Shown one piece after another: positions 1-5,653 of a stretch of DNA of 9,601 nucleotides (position 1 is the first letter of the stretch; each line of letters begins with the position of its first letter). The stretch lies in assembly GCA_025055355.1 (NCBI GenBank), contig JANWYM010000066.1:1-9601 (forward strand). Reading direction: 5' to 3'. The position numbers were made by a program, and so were the translations under genes. This DNA is from Abditibacteriales bacterium (GTDB taxonomy: Bacteria; Armatimonadota; Abditibacteriia; Abditibacteriales; JANWYM01). The notes under the pieces were generated by a model. That model was not told the DNA's origin and ran no database searches. It saw nothing but the letters and a program-made list of their open reading frames with translations.

Positions 1-1
1 G

Positions 2-166
2 TGGGTGGAGCAGCCCGCCACCGTCAAAGGCAACATCGTCGTCGGCGAGGTTGCTTTGCCATCGGAAGGATTTGTCGCCTTCTATGGCGAATTAGATTAC
101 GAGGTGGATGGACTGCGCTACCATCTGTCTACGCAATTGCGTATTGCGGGAAAGGCGATGCAGTAG
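2..166 (+). CDS. 3' end of an unidentified protein gene (partial)
   Basis: An open frame enters from the left edge in frame 2 and ends at TAG 164-166, giving the last 54 residues (WVEQPATVKGNIVVGEVALP at the visible N-side, ending RIAGKAMQ). The segment has alternating hydrophobic residues and a YGELDYEVDG stretch followed by LSTQLRI, which reads as a beta-rich C-terminal domain. The pattern 'gfvAFYgEldYe...yhLsTqlrI' loosely resembles the C-terminus of PhoPQ-activated pathogenicity-related alpha/beta-hydrolase proteins. That is only an impression from a short tail, and the family is not claimed. A GC-rich hairpin starts directly after the stop codon. The frame is preferred over the other reading of this stretch because its composition is protein-like and it stops just before non-coding repeats. 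Confidence 0.6.
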   Translation, partial: WVEQPATVKGNIVVGEVALPSEGFVAFYGELDYEVDGLRYHLSTQLRIAGKAMQ

Positions 167-188
167 GGGCGGGCGTCCCTGCCCGTCC
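167..188. repeat. GC-rich hairpin directly after the first gene
   Basis: GGGCGGGC (167-174) pairs with GCCCGTCC (181-188) around a 6-base loop: 8 pairs including one G-U. It begins one base after the TAG stop. No T-tract follows, so it is not a classical intrinsic terminator, though it could stop or protect the upstream transcript's 3' end. It has the look of a short dispersed palindromic repeat. Confidence 0.55.
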
Positions 189-200
189 GATTTCCTCAAG

Positions 201-250
201 CCGCGAGCATCAGCGAGTGGACGCCTCAGGACACTCGCTCACGCTCGTGG
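201..250. repeat. Long imperfect inverted repeat upstream of the macro-domain gene
   Basis: CGAGCATCAGCGAGTG (204-219) is complementary to CACTCGCTCACGCTCG (232-247) at 14 of 16 positions. The stem extends outward to 201/250 with one G-U pair, around a 12-base loop. The arm ends only a few bases before the probable ribosome binding site (254-260) of the gene at 270, so folding in mRNA could affect its translation. The left arm shares a 12-mer, in reverse complement, with the repeat at 7983-8053 (CGCTGATGCTCG at 8014-8025), suggesting a common repeat family. Confidence 0.65.
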
Positions 251-269
251 TGCGGAGAGGGTGCGCTGA

Positions 270-764
270 GTGAAAGTCACGGTTGTCGAGGGCGACCTGC
301 TCGAACAGAACGTGGACGCCATCGTGAACGCGTGGAATCGCAACGTTCTGCCGTGGTGGCTGCTGCTGCCGCAGGGCGTCTCAGGCGCGATTAAGAAGAA
401 AGGGGGAACGCAGCCCTTCCGCGAACTGGCGAAGCACGGACCCATCCCGCTGGGGGGCGCCGTGTCCACGTCGGCGGGACGGCTGCCCTACAAAGCCATC
501 ATCCACGTCGCGGGGATCAACCTGCTGTGGCGGGCGTCGCAACGCTCGATTCAGGACTCCGTGCGCAACGCGATAAGATTGGCTGAGGATCTGGGGCTGC
601 GCTCCGTGGCGTTTCCCATCATCGGAGCGGGTTCGGGGGGATTCAATCGAGCGGAAGCCGAGCGCATCATGCTGGAGACGTTCGCGGAGTTAGCCAGCGA
701 GATCGAGGTCGTCGTCGTGCGATACGGCAAGCCTACTTCCCCTCAACAAGTCAGAGACGAATGA
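270..764 (+). CDS. Macro-domain protein (ADP-ribose-binding fold)
   Basis: This 164-residue protein is a single macro domain, the fold that binds or hydrolyses ADP-ribose derivatives. Visible family motifs in order are GDL (8-10); VDAIVNAWN (15-23), matching the usual VDAIVNAAN with the Asn ligand kept; GVSGAIKKKGG (36-46), matching the gVagAI..agG loop; PIPLGGAVSTSAGRLPYKAI (58-77), equivalent to p.GeAv.T.g..L..k.iiH; and FPIIGAGSGGF (115-125), matching the phosphate-binding 'FPaistG..Gf' loop. The WWLLLPQGVSGAI stretch after VNAWN marks a subgroup distinct from classical MacroD/YmdB. The GTG start at 270 is chosen because GGAGAGG (254-260) sits 9 bases upstream. The domain call is firm from the motifs; whether it acts as a hydrolase, a binder or an ADP-ribosylation-linked regulator is not decided by sequence. 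No DarT, ART or sirtuin partner lies beside it. Confidence 0.92.
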   Translation: MKVTVVEGDLLEQNVDAIVNAWNRNVLPWWLLLPQGVSGAIKKKGGTQPFRELAKHGPIPLGGAVSTSAGRLPYKAIIHVAGINLLWRASQRSIQDSVRNAIRLAEDLGLRSVAFPIIGAGSGGFNRAEAERIMLETFAELASEIEVVVVRYGKPTSPQQVRDE

Positions 765-813
765 ACGAAGTTGGGTGCAGCGTCCACAACCTGGGGTGGT
801 CTGGAAGACTTCG

Positions 814-829
814 CCCTCACAAGGGAGGG
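814..829. repeat. Small CCCTC-ACAAGG-GAGGG hairpin
   Basis: CCCTC (814-818) and GAGGG (825-829) form a 5-bp stem around ACAAGG, in the gap between the macro-domain gene and the next gene. It belongs with similar CCCTC/GGGAGG hairpins containing ACAA, ACGA or ACGCC near the loop at 1864-1883, 5628-5646 and 7916-7930. Confidence 0.5.
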
Positions 830-905
830 ACTCCCGGCGCAACAGCGTAGTCCTGGGGCGGGATTCATTATACGTCGGTTCACAGGATTTTCAGGAGGTG
901 CAGAC

Positions 906-1313
906 ATGTCGAACGTGGAGTTGCTCGAAACCCTGAAGAAGAAGTTAGTCACCGCCGACGACTTCATGGACGTCCTGAGATACTTCTTCGACCATTTCGG
1001 CGAGAACCCTGATTTCATTGCCTTAGGGAAGCCCACGCGCAGCGAGACGCTGGAGGCAGTTCTCCAATATACGGGTAGTCGCATGCTGGGCAAGCCCGTG
1101 AAAGTGCACAACCTGCTGCTGATTCGCTTGCCGGAGCATGGGTTTATCCACGGGGGCTTTACAGCAGATGGCAAAATGGGGAACGTGTTCTACTTTGAGG
1201 ACATCCAGATGGGGCTGATGAGCGTGGTCACGTCCGTTGTATCGGGCGAAACCAAAATGGCGCGTATCACACTCCAGGCTGTGCCTACTGGGGTGCGTCC
1301 CTCGCTTAACTGA
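906..1313 (+). CDS. Conserved-looking hypothetical protein (135 aa)
   Basis: I do not recognise this protein. It is 135 residues, soluble-looking, with no signal peptide or membrane segment. The N-terminal third (SNVELLETLKKKLVTADDFM) is predicted helical, and the middle and end (KVHNLLLIRLPEHGFIHGGF; MGNVFYFEDIQMGLMSV) look like alternating strands, so a small alpha+beta domain is likely. The ATG at 906 is chosen because AGGAGGTG (893-900) lies 5 bases upstream. A longer reading back to 771 would translate through a hairpin repeat and is rejected. It lies between the macro-domain gene and the acyl-CoA ligase on the same strand, with gaps of 141 and 103 bases, so co-transcription is possible but not shown. 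Confidence 0.8.
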   Translation: MSNVELLETLKKKLVTADDFMDVLRYFFDHFGENPDFIALGKPTRSETLEAVLQYTGSRMLGKPVKVHNLLLIRLPEHGFIHGGFTADGKMGNVFYFEDIQMGLMSVVTSVVSGETKMARITLQAVPTGVRPSLN

Positions 1314-1380
1314 GTTGACATGCAGCGCAGCGGAAGTGCCTCCGTCCCGATACATCAGGAGCATCATGTCCCACGGATAA

Positions 1381-1389
1381 TGCTAACAT
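1381..1389 (+). promoter_or_regulatory. Candidate extended -10 promoter for the acyl-CoA ligase gene
   Basis: TGC-TAACAT (1381-1389) fits an extended -10 element (TGn followed by a TATAAT-like hexamer), placed about 28 bases before the ATG at 1417. No good -35 is seen at 17 bases; the TTGACA at 1315-1320 is too far away to pair with it. Confidence 0.35.
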
Positions 1390-1416
1390 GGATAACGCCT
1401 TGAGGAGGTAAACTGT

Positions 1417-3117
1417 ATGCCCACTAAACGCCTGAACGACTTGCCGCGTCCATGGCTGCGGCACTACGAGTCGAGCGTCAAGCCGCACCTGCGGTATCCC
1501 AAAATCACCCTGCCGCAGATGTTGGAGCAGACGACGGCGAAGTTTCCCAATCAAACCGCTCTGATTTACTTCGGCAACCGCATCACTTACGCGCAACTGC
1601 TGGATCATGTGAACCGCCTCGCGGCGGGGCTGCAAGCGCTGGGCGTGCGGAAAGGTGACCGCGTCGCGCTGATGATGCCCAACTGTCCCCAGTTCGTCAT
1701 CGGCTACTTCGGCGCGATGCAAGCGGGCGCGGTCGTTGTCGCCACCAGCCCGATGTATACTCCCCGCGAAGCCGAATATCAATGGCGCGACAGCGGCGCG
1801 GAAACCGTCATCGTGGACAGAAGACTTCTCCCCGTCGTCCAAGCCGTGCAAGCCTCATACTCTCCTCCTCCACAAGGGGGAGGTTGGAGGGGGCTGAGAA
1901 ACGTCATTGTCACCGGCATCCGCGACTACTACCCGACGAATTTCGCCGCCCTGCAAAAATCGCTGCGCCGCAAATCTCGAATCCCGAATCCCAAATCTCA
2001 AATCCACCGCTGGGATGAGGTCATCCACCATTCGCCATCCGCCATCCACGATCGGCTTGCGCCCTCCGACCTCGCCTGCCTCCAATACACCGGCGGCACG
2101 ACGGGCATCTCCAAAGGCGCCATGCTCACCCACGCCAACCTCGTCGTCAACGCCCACCAAGCGTGCCACTGGCTCACCGGCGGGCATGAAGAAAATGACT
2201 ACACGTTGGTCGCCGCCCTCCCGCTCTTTCACATCTACGCTATGACTTGTGTGATGATTGCTGCGGTGTGGCTGGGCGGTGCAGCGATTCTCCTGCCGCG
2301 CTTTGAACTCCAAGCCGCCCTCAACGTCATTCGCAAGTATCGCCCGACGATTTTCCACGGCGTGCCGACGATGTATGTCGCGTTCAACAACGCCCCGCAC
2401 GTCGAACGTTACGGCTTCCACTCGCTCAAATACTGCATGAGCGGCGGCGCGCCCCTGCCCGTCGAGGTGCAGCAGAAGTTCGAGGCGCTCACCGGCGGAC
2501 GGTTGGTTGAAGGCTACGGGCTGACGGAAACCTCCCCGGTCACCCACATCAATCCCCTCAGCGGCACCCGCAAGGTCGGCAGCATCGGCGTGCCGATTAG
2601 CGACACCGACGCCAAAATCGTGGACCTCGAAACCGGCACGCGCGATTTGCCCATCGGCGAAATCGGTGAGATCGTCATTCGCGGTCCGCAGGTGATGAAA
2701 GGCTACTGGAACAAGCCCGAAGAGACCGCCAACGCCCTGCGCGACGGCTGGCTCTACACCGGCGACATCGCCAAAATGGACGAGGACGGCTTCTTCTACA
2801 TCGTGGACCGCAAAAAGGACATGATTATCGCGGGCGGTTACAACATCTACCCCCGCGAGGTCGAGGAGGTCCTCTTCGAGCATCCCCAAATCAAAGAAGC
2901 CGCCGTCATCGGCGTCCCCGACGCCTATCGCGGCGAAACGGTCAAAGCCTTCGTCGTCCCCAAGGACGGTGCCACTCTCAACCCCGACGACATCATTGCC
3001 TTCTGCCGCGAGCGGCTCGCCGCCTACAAAGTCCCCCGCCTCATCGAGTTCCGCGACGCAATCCCCAAAACGGGCGTGGGGAAATATTTGCGGCGGGCGC
3101 TGAGGGAGTCATCCTGA
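1417..3117 (+). CDS. fadD: Long-chain fatty acid-CoA ligase (AMP-forming)
   Basis: A 566-residue ANL-superfamily adenylating enzyme that activates a fatty acid with ATP to acyl-AMP and then transfers it to CoA; cytosolic or membrane-peripheral. Motifs in order: YTGGTTGISKG (224-234), the ATP-phosphate P-loop; YGLTETSPV (367-375); GWLYTGD (444-450), followed by IVDRKKDMIIAGGYNIYPRE, the hinge and C-domain entry; and PKTGVGKYLRR with the catalytic lysine at K556. The start is set by GAGGAGGT (1402-1409), 7 bases before the ATG. Length is normal for FadD/LcfA. The loop before the P-loop is odd: residues about 150-156, 186-197 and 202-211 are encoded by a hairpin repeat and two 7-bp tandem arrays, read in frame. 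Two small genes follow after 22 bases. Chain-length preference cannot be read from sequence; other ANL acids are possible substrates, but the fatty-acid type is the best fit. Confidence 0.93.
   Translation: MPTKRLNDLPRPWLRHYESSVKPHLRYPKITLPQMLEQTTAKFPNQTALIYFGNRITYAQLLDHVNRLAAGLQALGVRKGDRVALMMPNCPQFVIGYFGAMQAGAVVVATSPMYTPREAEYQWRDSGAETVIVDRRLLPVVQAVQASYSPPPQGGGWRGLRNVIVTGIRDYYPTNFAALQKSLRRKSRIPNPKSQIHRWDEVIHHSPSAIHDRLAPSDLACLQYTGGTTGISKGAMLTHANLVVNAHQACHWLTGGHEENDYTLVAALPLFHIYAMTCVMIAAVWLGGAAILLPRFELQAALNVIRKYRPTIFHGVPTMYVAFNNAPHVERYGFHSLKYCMSGGAPLPVEVQQKFEALTGGRLVEGYGLTETSPVTHINPLSGTRKVGSIGVPISDTDAKIVDLETGTRDLPIGEIGEIVIRGPQVMKGYWNKPEETANALRDGWLYTGDIAKMDEDGFFYIVDRKKDMIIAGGYNIYPREVEEVLFEHPQIKEAAVIGVPDAYRGETVKAFVVPKDGATLNPDDIIAFCRERLAAYKVPRLIEFRDAIPKTGVGKYLRRALRESS
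1864..1883. repeat. Hairpin repeat inside the fadD coding region
   Basis: CCTCCTCC (1864-1871) faces GGGGGAGG (1876-1883) across ACAA: 8 pairs with one T-G. In frame it encodes part of SPPPQGGGWRGL, a low-complexity stretch unlike the rest of the enzyme. It resembles the intergenic hairpins at 814, 5628 and 7916, so it is probably a dispersed palindromic repeat that became exonic. Confidence 0.65.
1972..2006 (+). repeat. Five tandem 7-bp units (RAATCYC) inside fadD
   Basis: Five consecutive heptamers fit RAATCYM: 1972-1978 (AAATCTC), 1979-1985 and 1986-1992 (both GAATCCC), 1993-1999 (AAATCTC) and 2000-2006 (AAATCCA). The array of 35 bases encodes roughly residues 186-197 (KSRIPNPKSQIH). A change of one unit would shift the reading frame. 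Confidence 0.8.
2022..2049 (+). repeat. Four tandem 7-bp units (CATYCRC) inside fadD
   Basis: Four heptamers in tandem: CATCCAC (2022-2028), CATTCGC (2029-2035), CATCCGC (2036-2042) and CATCCAC (2043-2049). They encode about residues 202-211 (IHHSPSAIHD). Together with the 35-base array at 1972 the total is 63 bases, a multiple of three, so the two arrays are jointly frame-neutral. Confidence 0.8.
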
Positions 3118-3139
3118 GACTTGAAAGGAAGTGATGCTG

Positions 3140-3385
3140 ATGACAACGGTTACTGAGGAGCGCGTGAGCGCGGTAGTCATCTCAGGTCCCCGCAAAGGGG
3201 AAGTAGTGTTGCTTGACCCTGAGGTGGTATCGCAAGCACCCGTAGCGGAGGATGTTGAATCGCTCACGATGCTCAACAAGGCTCTGGACACCCTGAATGT
3301 AGCCCTTGACCGTTTCATCGCCGCAATTAGGGCAAGTGCCAATGACTACGCAGTGGCAGCGCAACGTATGGAGCGTGGGCGATGA
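3140..3385 (+). CDS. Small hypothetical protein, first of a coupled pair (81 aa)
   Basis: Not recognised. The protein starts MTTVTEERVSAVVISGPRKG, a short beta-rich N-terminal part followed by a Pro-containing linker and a helical C-terminal half (ESLTMLNKALDTLNVALDRF and onward). The hydrophobic residues of that helix are spaced like an amphipathic or coiled-coil segment. ATG 3140 is preferred over GTG 3131 and ATG 3134 because AAGGAAGTGAT (3125-3135) is a near-perfect extended anti-SD match at proper spacing for it. It begins 22 bases after fadD, so it is likely in the same transcript. Its stop overlaps the start of the next gene (ATGA, 3382-3385), which suggests translational coupling and a joint role. 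Confidence 0.72.
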   Translation: MTTVTEERVSAVVISGPRKGEVVLLDPEVVSQAPVAEDVESLTMLNKALDTLNVALDRFIAAIRASANDYAVAAQRMERGR

Positions 3386-3723
3386 ACATCTTGGAAACGC
3401 TCCAGAAGATTGCCGCCACGACGGAACGATTGGATAGGGCTTTGACAGAGATTGACTGCGGGCGCGCTGAACGACAGCGGTTCGAGGACGCCACGACAGC
3501 ACGAATGGAACGGTTAGAAGCGCAGTTGTCCGAGATGCGTGAGCGTTTAGCGCGACTGGAAACCGCCCGCGACGCCGACCGCTCCCAGATGGCAGCAGAG
3601 TTGGCGCGGTTCAAAGCGGAGGTGGAGCGAGCGGAGTTGAGATTGGCGCGGATGTTGCCAGCACAAAGCGAACCGCCTGCGCTGTCTGAATCGGAGGAAG
3701 GAAAGAGCAGGCGGGACGGATGA
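3382..3723 (+). CDS. Small coiled-coil protein, second of a coupled pair (113 aa)
   Basis: Not recognised as a named family. Residues about 5-90 form a nearly unbroken, charged alpha-helix with heptad spacing of Leu, Ile and Ala (for example ERLEAQLSEMRERLARLETA), followed by a short disordered, acidic-then-basic tail (SESEEGKSRRDG). This is typical of a dimeric coiled coil. The start codon overlaps the previous stop as ATGA, so its translation probably depends on the upstream gene, and the partner's C-terminal helix may be what it binds. No membrane segment or signal peptide is seen. It could be a scaffold or regulatory factor; sequence gives no further function. Immediately downstream lies decayed pseudogene material. 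Confidence 0.72.
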   Translation: MNILETLQKIAATTERLDRALTEIDCGRAERQRFEDATTARMERLEAQLSEMRERLARLETARDADRSQMAAELARFKAEVERAELRLARMLPAQSEPPALSESEEGKSRRDG

Positions 3724-3733
3724 GGCATGGGGT

Positions 3734-3831
3734 GTCCCGCAGGACGAGGAGATCTCCATCCCCGACGACATATTGCCTTCTACTGCGAGCGGCTTGCCGC
3801 CTACAAAATCCCCTGTCTCATCGAGTTCCGC
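3734..3831 (+). pseudogene. Frameshifted fragment of a second fadD C-terminus
   Basis: From GTC at 3734 the reading is VPQDEEISIPDD, matching VPKDGATLNPDD of the intact ligase at 1417-3117. One base is missing after GACGACAT (near 3770), so the rest continues in another frame as IAFYCERLAAYKIPCLIEFR, against IAFCRERLAAYKVPRLIEFR in the intact gene. The second part is nearly identical at base level (only a few substitutions from 3764 to 3831), while the first part is more diverged. That suggests descent from a paralogue rather than a recent copy of the neighbour. Homology stops abruptly at about 3831, where transposase-like sequence begins. Confidence 0.85.
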
Positions 3832-3832
3832 C

Positions 3833-3994
3833 TGTCGGCTGCTCGCGCGGCTCGCCCAACACTCCGCGGGGTATACCCTCACGGTCGTTTCGGATAATGC
3901 CCGCTATCAACGCTGTGCCCTGCTCCAAGCCTATGCGGCTGGCTTAGGGACAGAGTTGTTGTTCTGACCTGCCGGCTCCCCTCACATGAACCTG
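3833..3994 (+). pseudogene. Remnant of an IS630-family transposase (C-terminal part)
   Basis: The reading LTVVSDNARYQRCALLQAYA, then AGLGTELLF, matches the second part of the DDE domain of IS630/Tc1-mariner-type transposases (VVLDNArfH..., GIELLFLPaYSP). The expected aspartate of 'DNA' is present. After LLF an in-frame TGA (3965-3967) interrupts, but the sequence then gives CTGCCGGC and, back in the original frame, SPHMNL (3977-3994). That corresponds to the LPAYSPHLNLIE motif with a small insertion and a matching deletion. The N-terminal two thirds, the last catalytic Glu region and terminal repeats are missing, so it is a dead fragment. Confidence 0.82.
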
Positions 3995-4030
3995 TTTTAT
4001 ACGCGCTCTAAGCCACCGTCCCCTCGGTTC

Positions 4031-5365
4031 TCAATCTTCCATCCAACCACTCCGCCGCACCTCATCGCCGATGAGGATGTCATGAGCGGAGAACTTTTCC
4101 CCGCTGGCGCTGTCAGGTTTGGGCTCGAAATCAGTGAGTTCCATGACGCACTCGCGCTCGCGCACCTCTTTCACGCGGGCGGTGGCAAGAGGTTTAGCGA
4201 CGCGCCCTTTGACGGTCTTGCCGCTGTCATCCATCTCCTCTTCAAACCGCCATGTCAGGATGTCATAGACCAACCCCGGCGTTAGTTTGTGCCACCGCCC
4301 TAAGTCTACGGTGATAGTGTTGCTGGAGGGCTGCACGGCGGTGACGCTGCCGATGGCTGCTGGTTCGTCGTGGTAGCCGCGCAAGGGTGGGGCGAAGCGC
4401 ACGACCGTCCCTTCTGGCAGCTCGTGGGTCTTAGCGCGCACCTGCGTCTCAGAGAAGCGGATGGACTTTCTCTCGACCCTAAATGTCCGCCCGCCTAACG
4501 ATTCCACGACGATGGTCGTGTCAGCAGTCACGCCGTCCACCCAGCCCGCCGCAACATACACTTTGCCATCACGGTGAACGATGTGGCTTTCGCTCAGGAT
4601 GTCGGACGGGTTGCGCTGGGCGAGATACTCCGCCCGCTGACGTGCTTTGGCGATGTGCTCTTTGTCCGGCGGATGGGAGGAGAGATATTTCGGCGGTCGG
4701 TTGCCGGGCAGGGAACTGAAGTATTCAAATGGCTGGGACATCGCCGTCGCTGGATAGCCCGCGCGCCACAGGCGCACGAGACCCCATTCGTCGGATTCGT
4801 TTTCGTGCTCGCGCGAGAATTGAAGGTTCTGAAAGCGGACGAAAAGACTGCCAAGGTCTTTCACGGATTCACTGGACTTGCGCGTCAGGATTGTGATGAG
4901 CAGATGCAGATCAATCGTCTTTCCCATCTCGCGTGCGACGTGATGGCGGGCGGCGTGCTCAATCTCGTGCGCCATCACCGCCGCGATCGCCGCCTCGCCG
5001 TAGCGTTTGTCCAGTTCGTCGTAAAGGGTTTTGTAGAAGCAGATGAACCCGCCGGGCGCACAGAAGGCGTTGATCATATCTGGATTTTTGGGGTCCCGCA
5101 CCACCCAGAACGAGTAGGAGCGGGCGAACTCCTTGGGCCATGGCCCTGCCCCCAACAGCCGCCGCCCGATGCGCGCCAGTCGGTCGGAGTCCTCCTTGAA
5201 GATAATGAAGTTCCTGAAAACCTCCTGCGCCAGCGACTGCCCCATCTTGACCTCTTGGGCCGGAGAGATTCTGAAAATGGCAGCATGACCAACGCTGAAG
5301 CCGATGACGATGACATTCAGCAACGCGATGAAGAGAGATCGCTTACGGATACCTTTGCCATGCAT
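4031..5365 (-). CDS. Secreted or membrane-anchored M48-family zinc metalloprotease
   Basis: 444 residues. The N-terminus (KGIRKRS, then LFIALLNVIVIGFSV, then GHAA) is a signal peptide or uncleaved anchor, placing the enzyme outside the cytoplasmic membrane. Residues 95-145 hold the peptidase core: PDMINAFCAPGGFICFYKTL, then MAHEIEHAARHH with the zinc motif HEIEH (133-137). The third zinc ligand is in SREHENESDEWG (E188-x3-D192), followed by the family's RAGY. This is the M48 layout of BepA/YfgC, LoiP and OMA1-type proteases, which act in envelope protein quality control. The C-terminal 200 residues hold no TPR repeats; they are beta-rich, with motifs such as YVAAGWVDGVTADTTIVVES, and I do not recognise them. 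The start at 5365 is preferred over 5419 because AAGGAGG (5374-5380) lies 8 bases upstream. It is co-directional with the oxidoreductase gene but separated from it by a terminator-like repeat. Confidence 0.9.
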   Translation of the reverse strand: MHGKGIRKRSLFIALLNVIVIGFSVGHAAIFRISPAQEVKMGQSLAQEVFRNFIIFKEDSDRLARIGRRLLGAGPWPKEFARSYSFWVVRDPKNPDMINAFCAPGGFICFYKTLYDELDKRYGEAAIAAVMAHEIEHAARHHVAREMGKTIDLHLLITILTRKSSESVKDLGSLFVRFQNLQFSREHENESDEWGLVRLWRAGYPATAMSQPFEYFSSLPGNRPPKYLSSHPPDKEHIAKARQRAEYLAQRNPSDILSESHIVHRDGKVYVAAGWVDGVTADTTIVVESLGGRTFRVERKSIRFSETQVRAKTHELPEGTVVRFAPPLRGYHDEPAAIGSVTAVQPSSNTITVDLGRWHKLTPGLVYDILTWRFEEEMDDSGKTVKGRVAKPLATARVKEVRERECVMELTDFEPKPDSASGEKFSAHDILIGDEVRRSGWMED

Positions 5366-5570
5366 AGGCGATTCCTCCTTTTTTGTGGGTAGACGCGTGA
5401 TCACCCATTGCTCCTCCATCCGCTGCCCATGCGATGAGCCATCCAGCGGTGGAGATTGTCCACTCCTTCAAACGTTGCGCTCCGCTGGAGATTAACGGCG
5501 GGGGGAACTTTTTTCGCGGGGGCTTCAACGCGGGATGATGATCCCACGAGAGGAAGATTTGTGAGGGTGT

Positions 5571-5626
5571 GTCTAAAAGCCTCTCCTCGTCCCTTCCGCA
5601 AGAGGCAGGGCGGGGCGTTGTTAGAC
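5571..5626 (-). terminator. Nested inverted repeat, probable terminator of the oxidoreductase gene
   Basis: On the - strand, GCCTCT (5606-5601) pairs with AGAGGC (5584-5579), followed by TTTT (5578-5575), a short intrinsic-terminator form. An outer pair GTCTAA/TTAGAC (5626-5621 and 5576-5571) encloses it. It lies 28 bases past the stop of the gene at 5654. The long inner loop (16 bases) and short T-run make it a moderate terminator; it may instead be a small palindromic repeat element. Confidence 0.5.
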
Positions 5627-5627
5627 T

Positions 5628-5646
5628 CCCCTTCACGCCGAGGGGG
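5628..5646. repeat. Small CCCC-rich hairpin in the gap before the protease gene
   Basis: CCCCTTC (5628-5634) pairs with GAGGGGG (5640-5646), one G-U, loop ACGCC. It sits just past the stop of the oxidoreductase gene and resembles the hairpins at 814, 1864 and 7916. Confidence 0.5.
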
Positions 5647-5653
5647 AACGGGG

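Noticed and set aside
771..905. N-terminal extension of the hypothetical protein at 906
   Set aside because: It would translate a hairpin repeat, and a strong ribosome binding site precedes the ATG at 906.
1315..1320. TTGACA as the -35 of the fadD promoter
   Set aside because: No -10-like hexamer at 16-18 bases; the candidate -10 lies more than 60 bases away.
1972..2049. The heptamer arrays as a CRISPR or an origin iteron cluster
   Set aside because: Units are contiguous without spacers, too short, and lie within an open coding frame.
1855..2889. 344-residue open frame on the - strand opposite the acyl-CoA ligase
   Set aside because: It lies wholly within a gene with intact family motifs on the + strand, has no ribosome binding site of its own, and its His/Val/Asp-rich composition is that of a GC-rich antisense shadow.
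3986..4285. 99-residue + frame beginning MNLFYTRSK
   Set aside because: Its first residues are the end of the transposase remnant and the rest is antisense to the M48 gene.
4574..5392. 272-residue open frame on the + strand opposite the M48 protease
   Set aside because: Antisense to a gene with a clear HEIEH motif and signal peptide; no known motif in the + reading.
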